64,000 nt of DNA from Tetradesmus obliquus (lineage: Eukaryota > Chlorophyta > Chlorophyceae > Sphaeropleales > Scenedesmaceae): positions 930,001 to 994,000 of the forward strand of contig CP126200.1 in NCBI GenBank assembly GCA_030272155.1, in the 5' to 3' direction. The notes under the pieces are model-generated. The model was not told the origin of the DNA. It was given only the letters and a program-made list of their open reading frames with translations, and made no database searches. How positions within the stretch are numbered: position 1 is the first letter of the stretch; each line of letters begins with the position of its first letter. Shown here one piece after another: positions 35,470 to 46,488 of the stretch. Both the position numbers and the translations under genes were made by a program.

Positions 35470-37653
35470 ATGCTCAGCACGTCTGCTGGAACTACTAGCC
35501 AACAACCAGCCCAGAGCTCGCAGCAGGCAGCCAGCAGACCGACAATGAGCTACAGTTACGGACCTACAGTCGTTTTCCCACCAGCAGCGTTTGCCATGGA
35601 CCAGCCATTCGGCTTTGAGGCCGCAAAGGAGAACTACCTTGCCATGCACAGTGGTGTGCCCTCAAAGGTCAGCCTACCGCCCTCGCGCTGCTTGTTGCTG
35701 AGGCACAAACCGAAGAAGGAAATTTTAACAACCACGTTTGCTCCGCAGGCGTCATCCCAGACCACCAGACAGGCGTTTGGCAACATCAGCAACTCTGGGT
35801 GCTTTGTGGTAAGTTGCTGGCCCAGCAAGGGCTCGCAGGGTGCCTCAGCGCTCCCTTACAGTCTCTGACATCATTTTCTGCTGCTGTAGGACCTGCCCAA
35901 AGAGAACTTTCTGGTCTACGATGACAGCTGCTGCGGAAAGCGTGAGCAGGTCAGTATGGACAGATGCATGCGTTTTCCATACCAGCAGACATCATTCAGT
36001 GCTTGACTTTAACAAAACATCCTCTAGCAGCGCTATTCTTGACATCCTTCTGCTGGCGGTAACGCAGGTGGCATCAACTTCAAGTCGAGCACCACTGGCC
36101 GAGAGGCAGGCAACAACACAATCGCAGCGCAGCACAGGTGAGGTCAACAGCGCTCCGAACAGCAATCGGAACTGCTACGGAGCCTTATCTAACAAGCTGC
36201 GTGCCTGAATTGCAGGCGTGGTCAGCAAGGCTGCTCCAGCACCAACAGCAGCACCAGCTCCCAAGCGACAGCAGCAGCAGTCATGGGTGGACATTGATGA
36301 GCAGAACAAGGACAACCCGCTGGCGTGCAGTGAATATGCTGAGAACATTTTCGACTATTTGAACACCTGTGAGGTGAGCACAGAGCCTTTGACAGCAAGC
36401 AGCAGAGTACCATCATTGGTGGTGCCATCAGCAGTACAAGTGTACTGCCTGCGCAACAATGTTGCGCTGGCCTGCTTGGCATGCTAGCAAGCACAGATAG
36501 AACATGTTATTCATGCACGCAGCACTGTGGTGATCGCTCAGGTGGCAGTGCCTGCTGCTGTCATGTGCCACTGCATGACTCATGCAGGATTGCAGCATAG
36601 TGTTCTGCTGTTGCAGCACAAGCAGCAACACGCCAGCATGCTAGCACACTGCTGCCGCTATCGGTGTCTTCTGTCCTTGCATGTGCTGGGTCCATGCGCA
36701 AACAGTTGGCTCATATACATTGGGTTTCCTCTTACATGCTGCATTTCCATCTCATTCCACGCCTCCTTCCCCCGCAGTTGCTCAACCGGCCCAACCCCAA
36801 GTACCTGGAAGCCATCCAGTCAGACATGAGCCCCCACATGCGCTGCATCCTGGTCGACTGGCTGGTGGAGGTGGCGCAGGAGTACCGCCTCACCAGCGAC
36901 ACGCTGCACCTCAGCCTCAACCTGCTGGACAGGTTCCTGTCCCTGCAGGCAGTGGCGCGCGAGGAGCTGCAGCTTGCAGGAATCGCCTGCATGTGGGCCG
37001 CCAGCAAGTTTGAGGAGATCTACGCGCCCACCGCGCGCAACTTCTGCTACATCACCGACAACACCTACGACCAGCAGCAGCTCGTGGCCATGGAGGCGCG
37101 CCTGCTGGCAGTGCTGGACTTCCAGCTGGCAGTGCCCACCGCCAAGACCTTCCAGCGGCGCTACCTGCAGGCGGCAGCAGCAGACGAGCAGCTGCACTAC
37201 CTGGCAGCCTTCCTGCTGGAGCTCACCCTCATGGATGAGGGCCTCATGGCCTACCTGCCCAGCCAGCTGGCAGCAGGCAGCGTGTACCTGGCCAACGCCA
37301 TGCTGGGCCGCAAGCCATGGGACGCCACCCTGTCCCACTACAGCCGCTACAAGGACTTTGAGGTGCAGGCGTGTGCGGCTGAGCTGGCCATCACGCACGC
37401 GCGCATCCTCTCAGAGGGCCAGTTCAGCGCCATCCGGGAGAAGTACAGCAGCGACAAGCTGCTCAACGTGGCGGGCGTGCCCTGCTGCCAGCAGCTGCTG
37501 CAGGCGGGCCTGGCGGCGCTGGACCGGCAGCAGCGGCAGGCGGCGCAGCAGCAGCAGCAGCGCGGCGGCGTGCTGCAGGTGGCGCCTGACAGCCCGCAGG
37601 CCTCCTACTCCGGCAGCGGCGAGCTTGCAAGCAGCGACATGGAGCTGCTGTGA
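35470..37653 (+). CDS. CYCA: A-type cyclin
   Basis: Six exons (35470..35667, 35749..35808, 35890..35949, 36068..36137, 36216..36373, 36778..37653) give 473 residues. The last exon holds both cyclin boxes. Cyclin box 1 includes MRCILVDWLVEVAQEYRL (Met203), then LDRFLS, LAGIACMWAASKFEEIYAP and ARLLAVLDFQLAVPTAKTFQRRYL; box 2 follows. The preceding IDEQNKDNPLACSEYAENIFDYL is the usual A-type entry segment. The N-terminus carries two KEN boxes (53-55 and 90-92) and an RxxL element (RAPL, 113-116), degradation signals for APC/C. A-type cyclins activate CDKs in S phase and mitosis. A Gln-rich C-terminal extension is present. The last exon is GC-rich with strong codon bias compared with its neighbours. 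Confidence 0.93.
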
Positions 37654-39549
37654 GCGCTGGGGTGTGGTGGTTTGCGGACGAGTGTGTGTGTGACTTGAAA
37701 CAGGGGTTGTGGGTTTGGTGTGTCTGGCTGGGGTGCGGCATCTGGCTGGCCAGCTGGCAAGTGCTGGTTCGCTTGAAGGATAAGGTGGATGCAAGGGCTG
37801 GCTGGCCAGCTGCTGCACAGGCTGCACTGCGTGACTGTATCATGAGCGACACTGCACTGCATTGACCCTCCGCGCTGCTGAAACATGCAGTGCTGCCACG
37901 TTTGGCTATTTGACTGATGGCGACACGTTACGGTGGCGATGTGCTTTGCTAAGTGGCCATGCGCCACACTTTGTTGTTACTGCAGAGGCCGGCTGTCTCT
38001 GCTCTCCTGTCTGCTAGCTAGAGGCTGTCAGGCCCTTTTCCAGAAGGCTTGACGCATGATTGATGTGGATCAGTGCTCCTGTGCCAGGGTAGGGACAACC
38101 TTCACTGCCTACCCATTGCCCAGGCGGCATGCACCTGACAGGTGCGCTCACGTGACTGCCCCATGCTAACCCTTTTCGGATGTCATACTGAGCATGCATG
38201 CTTTATGCTGGCAGCGTCTGATTGATGCCTGGGTGACAGCTGAGCTCTGCTGCTCTTCATTCCTTTTTACACAAAAACTGCAGCTCTCGACACAGCTAGT
38301 GACTTGCTGGGCACAAACAAGTAGCATGTCTGAGCCGTCTGTGCTGTCAGTCAGGAGTTATTTCTTGAGCATGGTGTTAGATAGAGTGGATGCTGCTTGG
38401 AGCGCTGGTTTCAAGTAGAGCTGTGTGTGTGGCTGGCGTCTGTGCATCTTGTGGGCCGGACTTTGTGCCTTTGGGCCGACGCGGATTGTGTGCCTTCTCG
38501 GCAGTGTGCTGTTGATTGCTGTGCTTTTGTCTCCTGCCAGCCTGCTACCTTTCACTAGTTTGTGTTACGTGCAGCTACCAGTAGATATTTGTTACGTCCC
38601 TCCCATGTGCACAACATGCGGGACATGGTTGACCATCTTATACTGTACATGCAGCTTCGCGGCTGGCACATGCAAGCAGGCACCACCAGCCATGCTTGTG
38701 TTACATTGCGAGTTGAGCAAGGGCTATGAAGGGCGAGGCACAGCTATCAGCTGGTCTGCTGCTGCGTCTGCTGCCACTTCAATCCAAGCCAGATGTTGCC
38801 TTGCCTTGTGTTGCCGCGCCGTACATACTTTGCTTCCACCCTACGTTTAATACGTTATGTTAGATTGCTTTTTGCTTCTTTTTCGTGGTAGCCTGGGCAG
38901 GCAATGCCGTCCAGCAGCAGTTGCCAACCCGATGAGGGGATGTTGTTGGGTGGCTATCCACCAGGGATGGCATCAAGCACGTGTACACACATGTGTGCAT
39001 GCATGTGCTGATAAATTGGAAGATGCGCTCAATGCGCTGAGCAGGTGAAATGATTACAAGTTGCCAATGCTTGTTGAATGATGTAAGTTTCTCAATAAAA
39101 GCACCTGCCTCATGGCTGCCTCCAGACGCAGTACATGGCAATGTTCAGCCAAGAGCCATGCCGTAATCATGGAACTTATGAGCTTGTCAGCAGCCTGGCA
39201 GCAACACCACCGCCAGGCAAGGCAGTTGCCTCCTCACTGAACCGCAACATGTGAAAACACCGACGTGACCAAGATGTGACCACCAAAACATGAAAGTGCG
39301 CGCAGCGCATCTCCGATCTCCTGCAGGCCATGATTGTTCAATGGCTGCAGCTGTATACTCCTCCATAGCTGTAAACTGCCCGGCATTGAATGCAGCATCT
39401 GCTTTGCTGCAATCATCCCAGCAGCTGCAAGAAACCCAGTTACCCAATTACCAAAGTAGGGCCACAGGCCCACCTACTAAGGAGTCAGACAAGACTTATG
39501 GGCGAGCGAACAATTGCAACTACAAGCGCTGGCAACAACCCAAGCTGTA
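37654..39549. other. Tail-to-tail spacer, cyclin and helical-repeat gene
   Basis: Nearly 1.9 kb without a supported gene. The first TGTAA on plus is at 39082-39086, which would give cyclin a 3' UTR of about 1.4 kb. TTACA at 39054-39058 is the matching signal on minus for the gene at 39550. The two 3' UTRs may therefore overlap by a few bases. Confidence 0.5.
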
Positions 39550-41051
39550 TCATTGCAGCTGTGGTTCCGGGCACGTCATCTGCTGTACCTGCTCCTGCAA
39601 CTCCGGCACTGCTGCCGCTGCCGCCTGCAGCAGCGCAGCATGTGGCAGCAGGGCCGCCCGGCCTGCTTCATACTCTGCAAGAGGCGCAAGGCACTGCACC
39701 AGTGCAGCGCTGCGCTCACAGGCCATGCGCTGCTGCTGCCAAGCATCCACTGTTGGACCTGCCTCATCCTCATCGTCATCCTCGTCACTCTTGCTGCCTG
39801 CTGGCTGCTGCTGCTGCTGGTGGTGTTGCTGGTCCGTTGCTTGCCTGTGCCTGTCCAGCTGCTGCTGTAGCCAGGTGATCACCTGAGCAGCAAGCGCGGA
39901 CGGTACCTTGCCCTCTGCTGCTGCAGCAGCTGCAAGCTCTTGCACCACGTTCAGAAGCTGCTGCTGCTGGGGCTGCACTGGCCGTGAGAGCTCTACATCC
40001 GTAGCAGCAAGCAGCTGCTGCAGGTACGGCTGCTCGCACAAAACGCCTGCACCATCGGGCACTGCTGCTAGCTTTGTCAGCTGTTCAATGCTCTGCTTGA
40101 GTGGCTGTGCGAGTGTGTTGCTGCGCTGCTGCAGCTGCCCACACAGCGCCAGCAGGCACTCAACAGTGCTGCAGAGGTGCTGCTGTTCCAGCTGCACCTG
40201 AGCGGCATGGTGGTGCAGCAGTGCCAGCACAGTCGCTGCTGCATCTGCCAGTACTGCATTGTGCTTGTACTGCCACTGACGCTCGAGCTGCAGCTGCTCT
40301 GCTGCCTGGCACAGCCGCAGCACAGCAGCGAGCAGCTGCTGCGCATGCTGCACGATTGCTTCTGCTGCCTCAGAGAATGTAACTAGATACCTGATGATCT
40401 TGAACACTGCTCCTGCTGCCGCTATGTTGTAGCTGCAAGGACTGTTTTGTACTGCAAGAGGCTGCTGCAGCAACCATGGCAGCTGTTGTGCCAAGAGCTG
40501 CTGCACCTCCTCTCTCATTGCCAGGTGAGTGACAAGACGCAGAGCGCTGTGCTGCCGCCAGCCGCAGCTGCTGCTGGCGCTGCTGTTGCTGACTACACCA
40601 CCACCATTGCTGCTGGCAGCAGCACCAGCTGAGGGCTGGCACTGCAGTGCAGCTTGCAGCAACGGCTGCAAGTGCTGCTGCTGCAGCTGCTGATGATCAG
40701 CAGCAAAGCCAGCTACATTCTCCACTGTATCTGACAAGCTGCTGGTGGCAGCATGATCTGTGTGCTGCAGGAAAGCATCCAGTAGTATTGACAGATGCGG
40801 CTGCAGCTGCTGTTGCCCAGGGACTGATCCTGACAGCACACACAGCAGAGATGCCACTGCTGTGAGTGCAGCTTCTCCTTGCTGCCTTTGCAGGACAGGC
40901 ACCAGCCCATCAAGCAGTTCCTGCTGCTGCTGACTGTCTAGCTGAAGCTGCTGGTCTAATAAGCTGTTGACTATGTCATGAATGTCTGTCACTGCTGCTG
41001 CAACTGTGCTGGGGTCTGTACATGTGCGCAGCTGGTACAGCACCTGACTCA

Positions 41052-41082
<31 letters not shown>

Positions 41083-41130
41083 GTGGTTGGCGGAAGTAGA
41101 TGTAACCGCCGTAGTTATCACAGGACGCAT
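39550..41130 (-). CDS. Single-exon Gln-rich helical-repeat (ARM/HEAT-like) protein
   Basis: An uninterrupted 526-codon frame starts at ATG 41130. After a poly-Gln stretch near residue 20, the protein is almost wholly helical, with Leu/Ala-rich units of about 40 residues (LLDGLVPVLQRQQGEAALTAVASLLCVLSG, AAGAVFKIIRYLVTF, LADAAATVLALLHHHAAQ), as expected of an armadillo- or HEAT-type solenoid. An acidic patch (SDEDDDEDEAG) lies near residue 440. No membrane segment or enzyme motif is seen. It is one of the few intron-free genes here, so a retrocopy origin is possible. The partner is unknown, and assignment to ARM rather than HEAT cannot be made by eye. Confidence 0.65.
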
Positions 41131-41893
41131 CTGTGGACCCTTACTGGCTGCCTCTCTTCTGCCGCGTCCTGTTCACCGCGGGACAACTCCGACACTACGG
41201 CTTTCCATTGACAGTGCGCGTGCTGAGCGTTAACTTCGTATATCTAACTTCGTTACTATGCTTTTACATTTGTGGAGGCGTAATGTCGAGCGATTGAGTC
41301 TGTCGAGGCAGCAGATCCTGCACACCCTGTCACCCCAGTGCTTGATGCCTGCTTTTAACCTAACTGCCCCTTTACCGAGTGTTGCAGGGTGGAGCTGGAC
41401 AAGTGTCAATGTATGTCACTTAGCAGGTGCCAAGTGCAGGACGCCCCACCAGTGTTGCGAGGGTTCAGGTCACTGGCTAAACTGACACTGTCAGCTGACA
41501 TGATACATGTAGAGTACCCACTGGGCATGCCCACAGCTCAATTTGGACTTGACTGCATGCGCTTGTGAAACAGCTTAATCAACAACAGATACAGACAATG
41601 CAGATCATTGATGCAAGCCATTGTAGCAGTTGCACTGCGCAAACGTGTCTGGCAATCAGTCGGTCTGTGATAATTTGCCAGTGGCTGATCTTGCACGCAG
41701 CCCAGTAACAGCCCCAGTGTCTGATACACTTCGCAGCACTGTTACTTAAAGTCGGTCACGCATCAAAGCCACAAGCCCAGACAATGCGCCGTTCTGGACT
41801 ACCCTCACCCCCTCTGCTCAGCAGGGCACCCAGCAAGCTGCAGCATGCTTTGCAGATGATGCATCCGGCACCTGTGCCAGCAGCAGCACCCCC
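41131..41893. other. Intergenic upstream of helical-repeat gene
   Basis: Promoter of the minus-strand gene. No RNA gene or coding frame could be supported. Confidence 0.4.
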
Positions 41894-42136
41894 TTGCCCT
41901 GCAGCAGCACTGCACGCTGCATGCCGCCGCTGCTGCTGGCACTCCTGCTCCTGCGGCCGCTGCAGCTGCTGGTTGTGGGGGGCTTCACAGCTGGGCCAGG
42001 TGCAGCACTGATGGGCCTCGCTTGCTTGGGCTGCTTGCTGCTGACACCCTTGCGGCGGCATGTGCTGGCCTGTAGAGTGCAAGACAGCAGCAGGCAAGAA
42101 GCACAGCAGAGGGTGGCCGCTAGTATCAGCAGCTAG
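41894..42136 (+). CDS. Possible small membrane protein
   Basis: An 80-codon frame encodes two strongly hydrophobic stretches (PPLLLALLLLRPLQLLVVGG and ALMGLACLGCLLLTPL) followed by a polar tail. It ends 11 bp inside the coding end of the coiled-coil gene on the opposite strand. It might be a convergent small gene or the last exon of a longer one, or only a by-product of CTG-rich sequence. No start context or homologue is known to me. Confidence 0.22.
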   Translation: MPCSSTARCMPPLLLALLLLRPLQLLVVGGFTAGPGAALMGLACLGCLLLTPLRRHVLACRVQDSSRQEAQQRVAASISS

Positions 42137-42282
42137 CAGCTAGAAGCAGCTGCTCCATGCTGTGCTGTACCTGTGCACAAAACCTTACCTGTGGTTTGGA
42201 GGTTGTGCTGGATGTGTTGGCAGCCTGGCAGTCGTCTGCCTGCTGATCATCACGCCTGGTGCAGCCTGGGCCTGCAGCTGGC

Positions 42283-42374
<92 letters not shown>

Positions 42375-45019
42375 AGCCACAGCAGGCTGCGCGGCATTCT
42401 CGTTGTATGTGTTTGGTGCATCAAGTGCAGGCAGGGCAGCGACCGCAGAGAAGTCTGATGACTCACTGCTCAGCAGTGCCTCTGCCAGTGCATTATATTC
42501 CTGTTCCTGCTGCTGCTGCTGCTGGTGGTGGTCTTGCTGCCGCTGCACCTGCGCCAGCTGCGCCCCAGGCTGTCTCTTTGTCGCTGATGTAGCGCGCACG
42601 CAGCCGCCCCTGCGCACTGCATGCTGCTGTTTCACCATCTTGCTGTGTTTGCCGCCTGCTGCTGCAAGAGCTGCGCTGCCTTTGAGAAGCACCAGCTGCT
42701 CCTGCAGCTGCTCCACACGCTCACCCAGAGCAGCCACTCTGGCTGTCACTGCCACCCTGTGTGAGCGAGAGGCCTGTGCGGTGCGGGTGCCGGCCTGCAA
42801 GGAGCAGAAGGTGCAGCACATTACAGCATTTAAGTGCGGCCTCCTGAGAGATGATCCCGATCTTATGATGCGTCTTTGTGTGTGTTGGGACCCACATGTA
42901 CTGAAGCATGTACTGCCTGCGGCATGGGCTGCATGCTGCACCCAGTCGCTGCGCAGCAAGTTCGCCGCAGCTCAACTGATGCACTCCTATGCCTGTGGCT
43001 GCCATGCTATCACAACAGCAGCAACCGCTGATCTACAGCAGCAAGGGCGTGCTTCATACTCACCAGCTGCATGTGGCGCCGCAGCGCTGCAAACTCTTTG
43101 GCCACCACAGTCTGCGTGTCCTTCAGCTCCTGGCCCAGCTGGCTGTCACTGGCCTGCATGCGCTGCAGCTTCTTGCGCAGCTGCTGGTGGCCCACAGCTA
43201 GTGTCTTCACAGCATCACTGCAGGGCAGGAAGGGCAGCATCAGGCAGAGCTGTGTCAACATGTTTGTGCGCTGTTCAGTGGATCAGACAGCACGACATTG
43301 TATGGCCAGAGCAGGTCGCGCTCTTCGCACTTAGGTAGTGGCCACAGAGCGCCTGCATAACCGTCATCGTGCTTACGCTAGTGGCCTGAGGTAGCAGGCT
43401 CTGCATGCGCCCAACTCTTAAGCAGCAGCCCACCTGCTCTGGCTGCCTGCCTCCTGCAGCTGCTCCACCTCTGCTGCTGTGCTGCCCACAGCACCCTGCA
43501 GCACGTCCACAGTCTGCTGCTGCAGCGACACCTGCAGCAGCACAGTGATGACAATTGACAATACATGCTGACCACGGCAGCAACCAGCTGGTATTGCACT
43601 CCTACCCTACAACAGCATGTGGAGCTATGCACGCACAGGGTTGCAGCCACACCACCTGCTGCAAGGCACGCACCTGCTGCTGTAGTGCCGCCAGCTGTGC
43701 CTCCATGCCCCTCCTGGCTGCCCTCTCCTCCTCAAGCTCACAGCACAGGTCCTCAACAGTGCACTGCCGGAGCAGCACCGACCACATTGTGACAGCAGCA
43801 GCAGCAGCAGCAGCAGCAGCACATTTGACCTGGTGAGCTAAGGGTACAGCCGTGCTGCTGCCAGCATGCCATGCCATGATCATGATTTCATGAGCTCAAT
43901 GCCCTGAAGCTGCGCCTCCCCTAGCACCTCCATAAGCTGCGGCTGCTGCAGCTTTACCAAGGCTGAATGGAGAGGTGAAGAACTGCTTTCAACTCACCTG
44001 CAGGTTCCTGTTGATGCTGAGCACCTGGCTCATCTGTGCAGCAGAAGCCTGCTGGTGGTCCTCAGCACGTGCTAGCCGAGCCTGCAGCTCAGCCACCTCC
44101 TGCTGCAGCGCCCGCAGCAGGGCAGCCTGCTGCTGCGAATGCTCATCTGAATTATCGCAGCGCCTGTGAGGGAGCGATAGCGGTGAAACACATTGCAGCA
44201 CAGTGCTGACCGGAGTGTAGTGCAGGTGATGCTGTGATGACAGCCAGCAGCAGGCAGAGCACGGCAATTGAATGAAAGCAACTGCTGGGTGTGGGGCTGC
44301 GTTAGCTGTGCAGGTGAGCACTGATGGTTGTAGCAGGGCAGGCTCTGACGTGTTCAGCTGGCAGCTGAAAATCTCCTCTGGCTGTGCTGCTAGCAGCAGT
44401 GCTGCAGTCACCTGCTGAGATTGCCCACACGGGCAATCAGCTGCGAGAGTACACTAGCTTGCTGCGCGGCAGCAACAGCGGCGGCCTCCGTTTGATCTGC
44501 ACACAGGACAACATGTTATGCTTCGCCTTCTTTCAGCTAAGTGATGGTGCGTGCAACATGCGGCAACATCGCTGGAGCAATGATGCAGCCGCTGTCGCCT
44601 GTGTGCTTCTGCTGGCCATTGGTTCTTGAGGCTCAAAGTGTCTCATGACAACAGGGCTTGCTGTTGCAGCGCTGAGGTCTTCAAATCTGTTTAGTAGCAT
44701 GCTGCTGGTCAACTGTTAGATGCCAACCTTGCATGTCTTCAAAGGAACTTGCAACAGAGTCTTCTGCCTTGATACCTGCGCAGGTATCAAGGCAGAAGAC
44801 TCTGTTGCAAGTGCATGCACCAGAGCAGTGGCTTTTGGCAGCGCCAGCTGCTGCTGCTGTTGCTGCTGCTGCTGCATCACTTGCAGGGCAACGTTTATTA
44901 CGGCTTTCAGTACGTGCTGCTGCCACAGATGCTTGAAACTCGCTCAGCAGCGCATTCAGCTGCTGCGTGACAGCAGTCAGTGGCGGAGGGTCATCTATGC
45001 AAGACATGACCCCAGACAC
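42126..45019 (-). CDS. Coiled-coil protein with poly-Ala expansion, 517 aa
   Basis: Seven exons (44728..45019, 44412..44496, 43998..44163, 43674..43763, 43434..43531, 43064..43217, 42126..42794) join in frame; a start at 45007 is equally possible. Most of the protein is heptad-like: LLRALQQEVAELQARLARAED, ELEEERAARRGMEAQLAALQQQ, LAVGHQQLRKKLQRMQASDSQL and RVAALGERVEQLQEQLVLLK. The last exon then has a basic region, a Gln run, and a poly-Ala block coded by 30 uninterrupted GCA units. Exon 1 contains a perfect 66-bp palindrome (44747-44812), and its donor is ambiguous (CAAG|GTTGGC at 44728, or CAG|GTATCA at the palindrome centre; both phase 1). A structural or cytoskeletal role is plausible; the family was not recognised. 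Confidence 0.7.
42284..42373. repeat. CTG x 30 microsatellite
   Basis: Thirty uninterrupted CTG units make this the longest pure trinucleotide tract noticed in the window. On minus it is GCA repeated and encodes poly-Ala in the coiled-coil protein. Confidence 0.95.
44747..44812. repeat. Perfect 66-bp palindrome, no spacer
   Basis: Two 33-bp arms meet at 44779/44780 with no unpaired base. Its length is 22 codons, so the reading frame of the coiled-coil gene passes through it (CNRVFCLDTCAGIKAEDSVA). Confidence 0.95.
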
Positions 45020-46174
45020 TGCAAGCTGCTGCCAAGTTCAGATCGACACCGGATCTGCAGCAAACTTAAGCTAGGCCAGTGGCAACCTTTACATGGTATT
45101 GCACGTGAGACGACAGAAACATATGTGTCTTGATTTTGGTCAACGTCAGAGGTTCGCCAACACTTGTGTGGCGGGTCAGGCAAAGAACTCACATTTATTG
45201 CATAGCAAAAACATCAATAAACTCATAAGCAGCTTTTAGGATGACACTGTTAGTCACTTTTGCTGGACAGTGCTCAGCCCATGGAAGCAAGCTCGGATTG
45301 CTCAATCCAGGCTTTCAAACACTTTGTTTGCATTGAGACAAAATCGCCGCGCTCACCGCTCTGCGCAGAGGCATACGTTCAGAACTACGACACTTGGTAG
45401 GTGCTCTCGAGGCTGTCCGTGTGCTGCTTGTGTTGCTAAGAGCAGATCGAAAACAGGCTGTTTTCTTCATGAACTGCTTCAACAGATCGACGCTTCACTA
45501 TTACAGCAGTAGTCACCCAAACAAGCCCCGGACGTTCAGTGCCACAGGTTGCCTTACAGGACAACACGCACTGTCTGATTTACACCTGCCTGCTTGCAGA
45601 AAGACTACCGTCTTACTGAGGTTGCCTTAACCGCAGCAAACGCAACTGTTTGCCTTGCGTTGTCCCGTTTTCCGACACCGATCAGGTAAGCTGTGCAACC
45701 GCGCCAGCCATTCAAGCTTAGTCAGATATAACTATAGGACTGCTGAGCTTAGAATCAGCTGCACACCAGCCGCGCGCACTGCGACGGACCAACGCAGACG
45801 AGTGCTGCACCTGGCCTGCTGCAACCAGCTGCAAGTTCTGCTGCTGTTGTTCTGATGCTGAGCCACACATTCACACATTGCCTAAATTGCTAGCCGTAAC
45901 ATCAGCAGCCTGAGATGGTTTGCTGCCTGTCAAATGCTAGCCCACCTGCCTGTGTGCAAGCATACCACCTGCTGCTGCTGCTGCTGCTGCTGCTGCTACC
46001 CCACCCTCACGGAAACTTGATGGCAGGTTTCTGCAAACATTACCAGTGCTACACGGCAAGTAGCTAGTCCTGTCGCCTCCGCTTCATGCCCACCCTTCAC
46101 CAACTCACCTTGCTGCTGCTGCCTGCACCCACACCACTGCCCTGAGCAGATCTGCTCTAGACCACCAGTTTGCA
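45020..46174. other. Intergenic upstream of coiled-coil gene
   Basis: A short CTG run occurs at about 45970-46000. No gene is supported; open frames at 45270-45630 show no recognisable protein features. Confidence 0.4.
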
Positions 46175-46375
46175 ATGGACGCATGCGACGAGCCGCTCCC
46201 GAGGACTATGTCCAAGACGCTGCGCATGGACATTGCGCGCATGGCCAGCCTTGAAAAGGAGGCCCATCCCGCCACTGAAACACATGCGCTGAGCCCCACC
46301 GAGCATGATGCCATTCAGGGCCTCATGGACCAACAGCACAAGAAGCTGATGTACAGCAACTCGCTGCGCAAGTGA
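46175..46375 (+). CDS. Possible small protein or internal exon, 66 aa
   Basis: The frame encodes a charged, helical peptide (MSKTLRMDIARMASLEKEA, then IQGLMDQQHKKLMYSNSLRK) with composition far from the surrounding CTG-rich background. The end CGCAAGTGAGCT can be read either as the stop TGA or as a splice donor (CAA|GTGAGC), so this may be one exon of a longer gene. Not recognised. Confidence 0.35.
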   Translation: MDACDEPLPRTMSKTLRMDIARMASLEKEAHPATETHALSPTEHDAIQGLMDQQHKKLMYSNSLRK

Positions 46376-46437
46376 GCTGCTGCGTGTGGCGTCAAACGCT
46401 GCTGCAGACTGCTGCATATTATTTACACCAGGTCGCT

Positions 46438-46488
<51 letters not shown>

